Shown here: piece by piece, positions 1 to 9,705 of the stretch
Position numbering within the stretch: position 1 is the first letter of the stretch
Layout: each line of letters opens with the position of its first letter
Source: Anthopleura xanthogrammica
Taxonomy: Eukaryota > Cnidaria > Anthozoa > Actiniaria > Actiniidae
Direction of reading: 5' to 3'
Length of the DNA: 64,000 nucleotides
NCBI GenBank assembly: GCA_964019055.1
Contig: OZ025207.1
Location: 23,690,617 to 23,754,616 of the forward strand
Translations under genes and position numbers: made by a program
The notes under the pieces: model-generated
What the model was told of the DNA's origin: nothing
Seen by the model: the letters and a program-made list of their open reading frames with translations, nothing else
Database searches by the model: none

Positions 1-530
1 TTCTACTATGCAGAGTATGTGTAGTTAAGTTTCTTTCATTGTTTGTTTCATTGTTCAATGTTTCCAACTGTGTCATTGTCGTGTATTTAGTTTTTATTAC
101 TTTGTTATTTCATCACACTGCTTTCATAATGATTTCTGTTGATTTTTCTTCAAATTCACCTGTAGCTTTCTAGATCTTTCCATCTCATTCTCACATTCCC
201 ATCAGTCCAATGATCTTCTACTGTAAACTTTTGCTAGAAAAGGCTACTAATTCCCTACTATAAACGGCTTACGGCAAATTTTTCGAATCTTGGAAAAGCA
301 TTGTTTAAAATTTCGCAAAAAAGTTGCTCAAAAATTTCGAAAAATTTGTCTTGAATCCATGATTTGAATTATTCAGGTTTTGTGAATAATTTAAGATGAC
401 ATAATTTTCTTATAATCCGTGCCCTAGTGTTCAGCTTTCAGTCAGCTTTGTCGGTGGCTTTTAGTTTAAGAAAGATTTATTTTTAACTTTCGTTGTAGCT
501 TATCAGCAGTTTTTCTTTCAAGTTTTTCAA

Positions 531-566
<36 letters not shown>

Positions 567-717
567 ATCGGTGAACCCGGAGAAAAACCCTCGAATTAAA
601 ATTAAAATTACTCTATGTAACTCTAGTCAGTAATATTACCAAATTGTATAATTTTGTATTTTTTTCCTCGTTTCTAAATCTTCCATCCTATTTTCACAAA
701 AGTTATTTGCGTGAATG
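1..717. other. AT-rich non-coding DNA with diverged local repeats
   Basis: No convincing coding region. A segment with a 'ctcgtttctag' core followed by 'ctttcca', and another with 'aagaaagatttatttttaac', recur in diverged form near 170, 455, 655, 1145, 1215 and 1360. This suggests an old tandem duplication with a period of several hundred bases. A run of 35 G lies at 531-565. Confidence 0.5.
531..565. repeat. poly-G tract, 35 bases
   Basis: Uninterrupted G homopolymer. Other G-rich runs lie at 780-807, 3151-3170 and inside the transposase gene near 30635-30651. The length may be an assembly estimate because such runs sequence poorly. Confidence 0.9.
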
Positions 718-1061
718 CAGGGCCGTAGCCAGACTTAAATGTTTACTGAGGCAATCGACCGCCATAGGTGGGAGCACATGGGGGGAGGGGGGGGGGGGGG
801 GGGGGGGTTGGGGAGCATGAATTGAATTGAGCACAAATTGAAATTCAGACCCTCAGAAATGCGATTTTCATCGTTTTGAGAGGCATTTGCAAAACATATT
901 TATTGTATTAAAGTTATGACAATTTCACACATTCTGACAAAGAAAAAGAATAGAATTGCATTCTTATTAAAGAATTGATAAAAGAAAATCGAAAAAATAA
1001 TATCTGAGTGAAATTTTACCGAGGCAAAAGCCTCGCTTGCATCATCGTAGCTACGGCCCTG
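718..1061. mobile_element. 344-bp MITE with CAGGGCCGTAGC inverted ends
   Basis: The ends are inverted repeats: 'cagggccgtagc' at the left and 'gctacggccctg' at the right. They are flanked by a direct 'gaatg' on both sides (713-717 and 1062-1066), which looks like a target-site duplication. The interior has a G-rich run (780-807) and no transposase. CAGGG ends recall hAT elements, but the 5-bp duplication does not fit the usual 8 bp, so the superfamily is left open. Confidence 0.7.
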
Positions 1062-1384
1062 GAATGTTGAAAGTTACTCATTATAAAGGTCTTGTGAATA
1101 ATTAATATGATATAAAGTCGGCTTTGTCGGTGTTCAGTTCTTTGGTTTTTAATTTAAGAAAGATTTATTTTTAACTTTCGTGAAGCTTATAATTATCAGA
1201 AGTTTATCAATGAGTTTTTTTCTCGTTTCTAGATTTTTCCACCATATTGTCATATTCATATTTATCCAATAATATTCTGGAAACTTTCAACAGTTTTCAA
1301 CTGTTTTTACTAGAAAAGGGTTGAAGCTTATCACAAGTGTATCAATTCGGTTTTTTTCTCGTTTCTAGGTCTTTCCAACCCGAG

Positions 1385-1444
1385 ATACAGTTAGGATCGC
1401 AGTTAGGGTCCTCCATCGCGATCGCAATTAGAATCGCAATTTGG
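1385..1444 (-). repeat. degenerate 12-bp repeat, inverted relative to 2281-2377
   Basis: About four to five imperfect units related to 'gatcctaactgc', read on the minus strand here. The better-conserved block at 2281-2377 reads the same motif on the plus strand, so the two form a widely spaced inverted pair. Confidence 0.55.
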
Positions 1445-2280
1445 ATAACTTCATACTAACTTTAAGCCTTTTGTACAATTCAAGTCTATTTTGTATTTCA
1501 AAGCCAACGACGAGGACTTGGCAGGATTTCAAAGTCCACACAGGTACCTTGGCGTGCTACATTCGTATTCCTACTTCATCAAATGTGATTAAAAAAACCT
1601 TCAGTGAATTGAGTCATAGATTGTGAAACACCAGCACTACAACTGCTATCAGCATTTATATTAACTTCGTTGTTTGTTTTTTTTACCAAAAAGTTCAGAT
1701 ATTTTGCGCTACTGCAAATAATTAAGCATTCTAACAAGCCGAAGCATGGGTCAGAGAAAAACAAGTGTGTAAGCCTTTAAGTATAAAGCAAGATGTAAAA
1801 ATTCACTTACTGATGCCTTATGAGAACACACATAATCACTTACAGATGTTTTGAGTATCAGAAACAAAGCGGCGCACTATGTGAACTGAGAACTGACCAA
1901 AACTTGATTATATATTTTTCCTATGTATTTCATTAACTTACAGATTTCTAAAAAAAAGAAAAAAAGAAAAAAAAACAAGAAAAAAAAAAAGAAAAAAACT
2001 TACAGATTTCTTTAACTTGCAACGGTATTATTTATTAAACTTGCAACTTATTTCTTTAGAGAGGTTATCATTAACCCTTGAAACACACAGAATGTACTAC
2101 TACCTCGGCACGATAATTCTTTTCAAAACGACCTGGAACCATCGTAACAAATGTTAAAACGAGTCCTATTTCTCGTAAATAACTCCGCAAAGCCCAAAGT
2201 AAGTGCGATCCCAGTTTTATGCTTATACTTTTACTGTGAGATAAAGATTCTTTCGTAGATTTTTGGAGGATCCCGATGGA
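1445..2280. other. non-coding DNA with A-rich tract
   Basis: Short open frames only, none with recognisable similarity. An A-rich stretch with interspersed G lies at about 1950-1998. Bounded by the two inverted blocks of 12-bp repeats. Confidence 0.4.
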
Positions 2281-2377
2281 GGATCCTAACTGCGATCCTA
2301 ACTGCGATCCTAACTGCGATCCTAACTGCGATCCTAACTGCGATCCTAACTGCGATCCTGACTGAGATCCTAACTGC
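2281..2377 (+). repeat. 12-bp minisatellite, unit gatcctaactgc, about 8 copies
   Basis: Unit 'gatcctaactgc' in near-perfect tandem array. The last copies carry single changes. On the minus strand it gives open frames of Gln-Leu-Gly-Ser or Arg-Ile-Ala-Val repeats, which are by-products of the 12-bp period. Confidence 0.9.
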
Positions 2378-3297
2378 AAAAAATAGCAAAACTCTCCAAC
2401 CCATTCTCAAAAAAAGTTGATCAAAAATTTCGAAAATTTGCTTTGAATGTCGAAAATTTATCAAAAATTTCTTTGAATCATGAAAGCTACTCATTGAGGT
2501 TTCTTGAATAACTCATTTGTCTTTTTATTAACCACCTTCAAGTACATATTTAGCCTTTCAGGTTTGTTCGTATCATTTGGCAGTCCGCGTAAGTTAAGTG
2601 CGTGGGCGCTCATCCTGATGACGTCATTCGAATGTTGCGATGAGCAAAATATTAAGAAAACAAGTTTTGCACTCTTCAAACTCTTCTTCACTCTTCTTAT
2701 AGCTCTAAAAAACCCGATATCCCGAAATTATTTTTTCATTATTTCATTTTTGAAAGTACTTTATAATCCCTAACTTTACAGGAAAAACTAAAATAATCTG
2801 ACTTTGGGATCAAATCGAAATCACTTATTTTGTGCACGTAACGTGAAGGTTAATTACAATTATATGGCCACACTTGTAGCTCACCCGGACGATCACTCAC
2901 TCAACTACTACACCTGGGTTCAAACCATTTACTCTCTTACTTGTAGCTCAATTACATTATATGTTTATAATGGACTACTTCGACGGTACGAAATGCCGGG
3001 GGTATACGTGGGAGCTGATGAAGAAAAAACGAATCCTGGCTTTCTCTGACTGTGTCATGATGGTTAAGTGACAAGCACTCCATTTTTCTACGTACGTAGT
3101 ATCAGTCATTCTTTTTACATCTTGAATCGTAAGGCAGTATGGGGCCTCCAGGGGGGGGGGGGGGGGGGGGCAAAACAAAACAAAGATGTCGGATAATATA
3201 TTAGAGTTTCGTTTATTTTTCTTTCTTTCGTGTTCATCTTTTTTATAACTGCTTGCGAGTTATCCCGGCTGTAGATCCGACTGATTTGAGCCTGAAA
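2378..3297. other. non-coding DNA
   Basis: No gene recognised. Open frames up to 115 codons exist, but they lack family similarity and partly run through simple repeats. Poly-G run at 3151-3170. Confidence 0.4.
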
Positions 3298-3347
3298 GGG
3301 AACGACAGGGAACGACAGGGAACGACAGGGAACGACAGGGAACGACA
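3298..3347 (+). repeat. 10-bp tandem repeat gggaacgaca, 5 copies
   Basis: Five copies of 'gggaacgaca', essentially perfect. Confidence 0.9.
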
Positions 3348-3777
3348 AGAAACCAAATACTGGACTAAACGATTTATTTTCCTTTAGAAGATGAACTAGC
3401 TGTCGCTCTCGTACAGATTCAGTCCGGGACTGAGCACATGCTCTCGACAGACCATAATACACTACAAATGTTCCACAGGGAACTCAGAACTACGGCAGGA
3501 GTTACATTCTTAGTTCATCTTTTCTCAAATTGTCTAGATCTTGTGGTGAATTGTTAACGTTAAACGACGCCATTACTGTAATAAAGCTTTTTATTATATG
3601 AAATAGAGTGTGATATTGAGTGACATCAAAATGATAAAATTGATATCCCCACTCCCACCAATGGCCAGTGGGGATTCGATTTATATCAACACTGGTGGTG
3701 ACAAATTTCGACTTTTTGCTCAGCTTCTCAAATTCTCCACTATTTTTCATTGAAAATTTCATATAATAAACAGAACA

Positions 3778-3900
3778 TTACATGGCCGCTTGGATATACG
3801 AATTTTATCTTCTCGTGCTGATAGTATCTCACACGAGTGAGCACAGCACAGCAACATCAACACTCGAAGTTAAAATTCGTATCTCCGCGCGACCATGTAA
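3778..3900. mobile_element. 123-bp foldback element
   Basis: Inverted arms: 'ttacatgg', then 'atacgaatttt' on the left, and 'aaaattcgtat', then 'ccatgtaa' on the right. Palindromic, non-coding and MITE-like. Confidence 0.7.
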
Positions 3901-4054
3901 TATCCTATATGTATACTTGCCCCTAACCAAGATAGCCGCCGTATCATCGAAGTAGTATTCGGCATCATTTAAATTTTAGTTAAGTCCTAACCATTAATGT
4001 TTTATTGAATTTTATAAATAGTAAAAAGCTCAAATAAAAGTTTTATCATAATTT

Positions 4055-4104
4055 TGTAAAGCGCTGTTGCAATCCCCAGATGAAACAGCGCTATATAAAT
4101 TTTC

Positions 4105-4193
<89 letters not shown>
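4055..4193 (+). repeat. retroposon 3' tail: agcgct hairpin plus (ATT)n
   Basis: 'aagcgctgtt' and 'acagcgct' form a small hairpin, followed by 'atataaattttctt' and an 85-base (ATT)n run at about 4108-4193. This is the arrangement seen at 3' ends of LINEs and their SINE partners. No reverse-transcriptase sequence remains upstream. The Asn/Ile/Tyr-rich open frames here come from the triplet repeat. Confidence 0.65.
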
Positions 4194-4369
4194 CATGTTT
4201 TTAAAAAAGCTAAGCAATTATTGGGTAATTTTCTAGAGTTCTGTGAAAAATGGGGACGATTGATTCATGTTTCACTCAAAATGTGATCGACCTCCTTTAA
4301 ATTAACATGCTTTGCTGAATGGAGACATTAATATCAGACTTAAAGCTGAGGGCTTCTAGGTAAAAAAAC

Positions 4370-4618
4370 TGAAGAGGTAAAAGGTAAAGAAACTATATTT
4401 AACGTCGGTAGTTCCTTCAGCTACGAGGCTGGTATCAATGGAAGCCGACGGTGCGCACTTTACCCCCTCTCTCCATCAGTGCTCTGTTTTAAGAGTATTC
4501 AAAGCTGAAGCTACACGGATTAGAGAGAAGTCGAAACAGACGTGGAGATCCTGAGGATCGAACCATGGACCTCTAGCTCCGAAGGCCGCGCACTAACCAA
4601 CTGAGCTACGCCTGCTCC
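4370..4618 (-). mobile_element. tRNA-derived SINE
   Basis: Read on the minus strand from 4618, the sequence has a tRNA-like head. The A box 'tagctcagttggttagtg' lies near 4590-4607. The B box reads 'ggttcgatcc' and corresponds to plus-strand 4555-4564. A non-tRNA body of about 180 bp follows. The cloverleaf is imperfect and the body is long, so it is a retroposed SINE rather than a tRNA gene. Confidence 0.65.
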
Positions 4619-4664
4619 TAAAGAGGGAAGCACGAAAGATGATCGTTTTTTTATGCACCACGTC

Positions 4665-4830
4665 TTACCGCTATGGTCATTGGTTCGATCCCTGGACTCG
4701 CCATCGCTAGCAAGTAGAGTTGCTTGTTGGTTCTCTCCTGGGTTTCTAGAATTTTTTCCGGGTTTTCCCTTTTTTTATGCCTCGGTAAGAACTAACTTTA
4801 AGAATCTAATTCGATCTTTTATGGACCACG
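4665..4830 (+). mobile_element. degenerate SINE fragment
   Basis: A B-box-like 'ggttcgatccctgg' is followed by a body with 'ttgttggttctctcctggg' and 'ttccgggttttccc', and ends near 'aattcgatc'. I recognise this as a coral-type SINE body. The head is degraded. Confidence 0.45.
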
Positions 4831-5097
4831 TCAGTTGGTTTGTAAAACATGTCGAACTCTTCGTCGTCTCTCAGATCGAATGCTAAATCCGATTGTGAAT
4901 TAAATTTGTGACATTTTTTCATTGTCGTTTTCAGCTTTTGCCTTCTCAAAAGAGGAAGCGCTAAAAACGAGGATGTGATTTTTTAGTCTTTAAAACCGAC
5001 TCCACATGCAGTGGTTTGGGATTTCCATCCACCGTTATACGTTAGTTATACGTTATATAGTTAGTATCTTTAAGTAGTATATATGCATGCAATCATG

Positions 5098-5235
5098 GAC
5101 CTTTCCCAAATTCGCAAGAAACAAGAAACAATGGCTCCAATTAGTCGAGGTTGGACTTGATGTGTACATACATTTACGGTGCTTTATCAAGTCCAACCTC
5201 GACTAAGAGCCTTTGTTTCGTGTTCACTGCCGGTT
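5098..5235. mobile_element. foldback element, right arm interrupted
   Basis: Left arm contains 'gaggttggacttgat' and right arm 'atcaagtccaacctc'. Homologous to the intact foldback elements at 20206-20375, 40531-40700 and 56469-56640, so this is the left-most segment of the array that matches the repeated unit. The right arm breaks off near 5222, where SINE-like sequence begins. Confidence 0.65.
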
Positions 5236-5430
5236 TTGCGTGAGGTCGTGGTTCGAGTCCCGGCCAGACCAACACTCAGGGTCTTAAAATGTCTCAGTAG
5301 AAGGTATTGCCTTTGCTCTAAAAATGTATGCAAATGGTTAGTCCTTTGCCGTGGCACGGATGACCACGTAAAATGTCGGTCCGTCTTCTTCAGAGACGTT
5401 AACACCTGGCTCTCTAAATAAATGCATGCA
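5222..5430 (+). mobile_element. 5'-truncated SINE-like sequence
   Basis: Starts near a B-box-like 'ggttcgagtcccgg' and runs to 'ctctaaataaatgcatgc'. It appears inserted in the foldback element just upstream. There is no poly-A or (ATT)n tail, so the assignment rests on the B box and position. Confidence 0.4.
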
Positions 5431-5674
5431 ACTGTCTTTTTTTGGCGCCAGATATGTTGCCAGGTTTTCGGGAAGTTTCTTTTCTAGCCTTCACTTCTTC
5501 TGTGAACATTTATTCGGGCTTCCTGTGTTGATATTATTCTGTTCCATTTGTTTACTTATGAAGCTGACAGAATGGCTTCCAGGCAAATAATATCAGATAT
5601 ATTCTGCATGGAGTGTTTTATCAACATTGAAATAGGCACTTAAATTTAAGTGCCTATTTTCTTGGAATCAGTAG

Positions 5675-6130
5675 TGTCTCTAAGTGTTCTGTAAGGCCCT
5701 ATCTTGTTTTTGTTGTTGTTTTTTTTGATGTTCTGTAAGACCTTATCTTTGTTTTTTTTTGTTTTTTTTATGTTCTGTAAGACCTTATCTTGTTTTTTTT
5801 GTTTTTTTTTATGTTCTGTAAGACTTTATCTTTGTTTGTTTTTTTATGTTCTGTAAGACCTTATCTTGTTTTTTTTGTTTTTTTTATGTTCTGTAAGACT
5901 TTATCTTTGTTTTTTTTTTTTATGTTCTGTAAGACCTTATCTTGTTGTTTTTTGTTTTTTTTATGTTCTGTAAGACCTTATCTTTGTTTTTTTTTTTTAT
6001 GTTCTGTAAGACCTTATCTTGTTGTTTTTTGTTTTTTTTATGTTCTGTAAGACCTTATCTTGTTTTTTTTTTGATGTTCTGTAAGGCCCTATCTTGTTTT
6101 TAAAATGTTTTGTAAGGCCCTATCTTGTTT
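5675..6130 (+). repeat. minisatellite, about 12 units of 28-42 bp
   Basis: The core 'ttctgtaag', then 'cttatctt', is separated by T-rich runs of variable length. There are about twelve copies. The equivalent place next to copy D (about 56970) has a single 'aaggccctatctgg', so the array expanded only beside copy A. Phe-rich open frames here are by-products. Confidence 0.8.
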
Positions 6131-6300
6131 TTTCCTGTTATATCCCTTCCACCAATTGGTTGCTGAGGATGCAGATGCATGCCGAACGGTAATGTGAAGA
6201 AAGATTTGTTAATTCATATGTGACAACCGCTTCATAAATACGACCGGAGCAGTCAATAAATTTGCAGTTGGAGTCAGAGCAAAATAATTACGTTTTTAAA
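6125..6300 (-). pseudogene. relic 3' end of a PAN-EGF-fibrinogen-like gene
   Basis: On the minus strand, remnants of the family C-terminus are readable. One segment resembles the 'CSGYSNYE' region of copy B (here DCSGRIYEAV), and a later one reads SSATNWWKGYN, matching the family ending [11 protein letters not shown]. The two are not joined by a clean family-like frame. It lies just downstream of copy A and is shared with the copy D flank at 57515-57690, so it predates the present array. Confidence 0.6.
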
Positions 6301-6470
6301 ACTTGTGCGACGAGCACTAGATCTCCGTCATGGATGATGGGAAGGATTTATCAGGCGCAAAGAGTCTTTTGGTGAGATATTTACTAGCTAGTTTAGCTTG
6401 TGCATCGGCATTTATTTGACTTAAGAAGGTTAAAGATGTTCTTTGAGGTATCAATATTGTAGTATGGAGT

Positions 6471-7906
6471 TTAGTTTAACTTGTATCCAATCCACCAGTT
6501 TGTCGTGGAGGTTGAAGATGACGAACAGTTATGTTTGTTGGATACATGAACATATGCTCCAAATGCTTCGTAATTCGAATAACCGGAGCAGCCACTAAAT
6601 ACGCAGCCTTGGTGGGAAAAGCAAGGAGAAAAAAATGGATGAAATCTTGTAGTTTCAAAAAGGGTTTTACAATTTTCAGTGCAGGTTGTTCCTTCAAGTC
6701 TTAGAAAACCAGTGTGATTAAAACATTTCGAAGAGACTGACTGCATAATATCTACTGTCTTCATGTCGACTCGAACATAGTCAGTAGTTGATATGTTAGC
6801 CGAGTCCAAGTTACAAGTAGCACGCCAGTGTGTTGCGTTGGTCCTGATTTGTGTCATATCTTCAAGTGACAGTCGATAGTCGACCCAGTTTGGACTCGAT
6901 TCACTGACAGGATGGTTTTCATAGAACTTCCTGGTCAAATAGTTGGACATATTTGAAAACGCAAAGGATTCCACGAGCGTCCAGACGTAGTTCTGTAAAG
7001 TCGCAGTAGACTTTAAACTTGCTAGTCAAAGATAGTCTGGTGATGGTGTAAATACCTGAACTACGATTTCCAGGAATTCCAGCACATGACACTATGAACT
7101 GACAGTATCTGCCTTGAACACCCAATGAACAGATGCACTTGAACTTGCGTCTGACGTCATCACAAGTATCTACACATGTTCCACCGTTCATACAGGGATT
7201 GGTGTGACAGCAGCCGTTACGGCAACCCCCTGAACAATTTATGCTATTGTACTATGAGTAGATAGAGAAAGAAAAGGAAAGTTAAAAGGAAGGAAGATGT
7301 ATAAAGTTGAACTCAGCCAGTGAGCCGCCAACCAGCCAATTAGCCAACCAAGCCAACTAACCAACCAACCAAGCCAACTAACCAACCAACCAAGCCACAG
7401 TCGATCAACCAGTCCACCGGCAGTCAACTTGCCAACTAGTCAAGTAGCCAACCCGCCAACCAGCAACCCGGCCAACCACTGAGCCAACCAGTTAACCAGT
7501 CAACCAGCTAAATAATTTCAATCCCTCATAATGTAAATAGCGAAACTGAATTCACTTGTTAATTAAATAACAATGCTCCAGATACCTTATTTTTAAAGTG
7601 TTGTTTTAGTACATAGTACATGTACCCAACCCTTGAAGTAGTATTTTTATCCTCGTCCAGCAACTCGCATCGAGTGCCAAAAACCTGGAAAGACAGGCAT
7701 TTACAGTCATATACACAGTAGCTGAAGCACTGTTGAACATACGTGATGGTTAGGTTCTTGTATGAATGGCCGATTATCGCTTTGTTATTCTCGTAGTCTT
7801 CGGACCTAAACCTTCCAGAATACTGTGTGAAAGGACATGATGTTGCTAACAAAGCTGTAGGGAGGATCTTCAGTAGGAATATTATGTAGTAGGCAACTGC
7901 CGCCAT
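6471..7906 (-). pseudogene. PAN/apple-EGF-fibrinogen-like secreted protein, copy A, frameshifted
   Basis: Exon 1 is 7906-7586 (107 codons, signal peptide and PAN/apple domain) and exon 2 is 7251-6471. Exon 2 is 781 bp against 789 bp in copies B and C. The loss is eight bases (ggctcgga in B) near 6993-6994, just after the 'KVYCDFT' motif. This shifts the frame, so the fibrinogen-like part is no longer joined to the EGF part. Both splice sites and a downstream AATAAA (minus strand, 6416-6411) remain. Other changes cluster after the deletion: SNMSNYLTRKF replaces [11 protein letters not shown]. It is probably a recent pseudogene, or encodes a truncated PAN-EGF protein. An assembly error cannot be excluded without reads. 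Confidence 0.8.
7310..7510. repeat. degenerate ccaaccag-type repeat in copy A intron
   Basis: Irregular 4- and 8-bp motifs (ccaa, ccag, gcca) fill most of the single coding intron. Copies B and C have a shorter degenerate version, and copy D a perfect array at 58751-58880. Confidence 0.7.
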
Positions 7907-7988
7907 GTTGGGGAAATTATCTATCTGAAAATACAGGGAAAACACAATCCATGAGATTAATTTTAGATTAATATTGTGGGGGCATAAA

Positions 7989-9075
7989 TGACCGTGTGAC
8001 CGTGTGACCGTGTGACCGTGTGACCGTGTGACCGTGTGACCGTGTGACCGTGTGACCGTGTGACCGTGTGACCGTGTGACCGTGTGACCGTGTGACCGTG
8101 TGACCGTGTGACCGTGTGACCGTGTGACCGTGTGACCGTGTGACCGTGTGACCGTGTGACCGTGTGACCGTGTGACCGTGTGACCGTGTGACCGTGTGAC
8201 CGTGTGACCGTGTGACCGTGTGACCGTGTGACCGTGTGACCGTGTGACCGTGTGACCGTGTGACCGTGTGACCGTGTGACCGTGTGACCGTGTGACCGTG
8301 TGACCGTGTGACCGTGTGACCGTGTGACCGTGTGACCGTGTGACCGTGTGACCGTGTGACCGTGTGACCGTGTGACCGTGTGACCGTGTGACCGTGTGAC
8401 CGTGTGACCGTGTGACCGTGTGACCGTGTGACCGTGTGACCGTGTGACCGTGTGACCGTGTGACCGTGTGACCGTGTGACCGTGTGACCGTGTGACCGTG
8501 TGACCGTGTGACCGTGTGACCGTGTGACCGTGTGACCGTGTGACCGTGTGACCGTGTGACCGTGTGACCGTGTGACCGTGTGACCGTGTGACCGTGTGAC
8601 CGTGTGACCGTGTGACCGTGTGACCGTGTGACCGTGTGACCGTGTGACCGTGTGACCGTGTGACCGTGTGACCGTGTGACCGTGTGACCGTGTGACCGTG
8701 TGACCGTGTGACCGTGTGACCGTGTGACCGTGTGACCGTGTGACCGTGTGACCGTGTGACCGTGTGACCGTGTGACCGTGTGACCGTGTGACCGTGTGAC
8801 CGTGTGACCGTGTGACCGTGTGACCGTGTGACCGTGTGACCGTGTGACCGTGTGACCGTGTGACCGTGTGACCGTGTGACCGTGTGACCGTGTGACCGTG
8901 TGACCGTGTGACCGTGTGACCGTGTGACCGTGTGACCGTGTGACCGTGTGACCGTGTGACCGTGTGACCGTGTGACCGTGTGACCGTGTGACCGTGTGAC
9001 CGTGTGACCGTGTGACCGTGTGACCGTGTGACCGTGTGACCGTGTGACCGTGTGACCGTGTGACCGTGTGACCGT
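7989..9075 (-). repeat. 8-bp minisatellite, about 136 copies, upstream of gene A
   Basis: Perfect tandem array of 'tgaccgtg', starting 83 bp upstream of the copy A ATG. On the minus strand every frame is open, because the 24-bp cycle has no stop and repeats the peptide HTVTRSHG. The plus strand has a TGA in each cycle. The 382-codon open frame that spans it (9116-7968) ends before exon 1 and is not treated as a gene. Confidence 0.97.
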
Positions 9076-9175
9076 TTACAACATGAGCGCCCGTGTTGTA
9101 TCGGCTCTACGATCACGAGCCAGACGCGAGTGATTGTATGGCCGATGCAACACGGACGCGAATGTTGTAAACGGT
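9071..9175. mobile_element. 105-bp foldback element abutting minisatellite
   Basis: Imperfect palindrome. Outer arms are 'accgtttacaacat' and 'atgttgtaaacggt', and inner arms 'gtgttgtatcggc' and 'gccgatgcaacac', around a loop of about 35 bases. The left arm begins within the last minisatellite unit. The same element sits at 23099-23203 and 44672-44776, and is absent beside gene D. Confidence 0.75.
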
Positions 9176-9395
9176 TTATTATATTTATTTTTCATAACGA
9201 TACTGATTTCTGAAGAATGTATTTCAAAAGCAGTGTTATTTAGGAAAATATAGTTTGATGTTTAAAGGAGCATCGTACAATGTTTTCTGACGCCACACAT
9301 TGTTTGGTACGGGCTTCCCACATTGATTATTGTGTTTAGGTTGACAAAGCATTTTTTTAAATAGACCAAATGGGCTAACGCGTTGCTACATAGGC

Positions 9396-9705
9396 GGGGA
9401 CGAAGGGGCCTGGGTGCTAGGCCCCCATTTTAAATTAAGGGGGTGGCTGTGCCCCCTCACCGTTTTGGGGAAAGTTGTAATAGATAGAGCTTTCTCGATA
9501 GCCGCACCTAAGATATGGAACACTTTAACAACTGACTTAAGAACTATTGATTCCTTGATCGCTTTTATATCTTATTATTATTTTTTTTTGATTTTCTTTT
9601 CATTTTATATAGCTTTGCTACCTGATCTAAGAACTATCGATTTCTTTGAACGTTTTTAAGTTCAGCATTAAGATTGATTTATTTAAGAAAGCTTACCCAT
9701 GATAA
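9396..9705 (+). mobile_element. LINE fragment: reverse transcriptase C-terminus, S1 copy
   Basis: Translation gives DRAFSIAAPKIWNTLTTDLR and then TIDSLIAFI, the typical C-terminal end of CR1/L2-like LINE reverse transcriptases. The last 15 or so residues (SIKTYLFKKAYP in the S2 and S3 copies) are removed here by a deletion of about 50 bp. The remainder of the LINE is absent. Confidence 0.7.

Noticed and set aside
4002..4286. Open frames rich in Ile or Tyr
   Set aside because: Translation of the (ATT)n tail of a retroposon.
4555..4618. Possible tRNA gene on the minus strand
   Set aside because: The anticodon stem does not pair well and a long non-tRNA body follows, so it is a SINE.
7989..9075. 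CRISPR-like or direct-repeat array
   Set aside because: Head-to-tail 8-bp repeats with no spacers, in a eukaryotic genome.
7968..9116. 382-codon open frame of HTVTRSHG repeats
   Set aside because: It exists only because the 8-bp unit has no stop in any minus-strand frame. The unique flanks are not protein-like and it ends before exon 1 of gene A.
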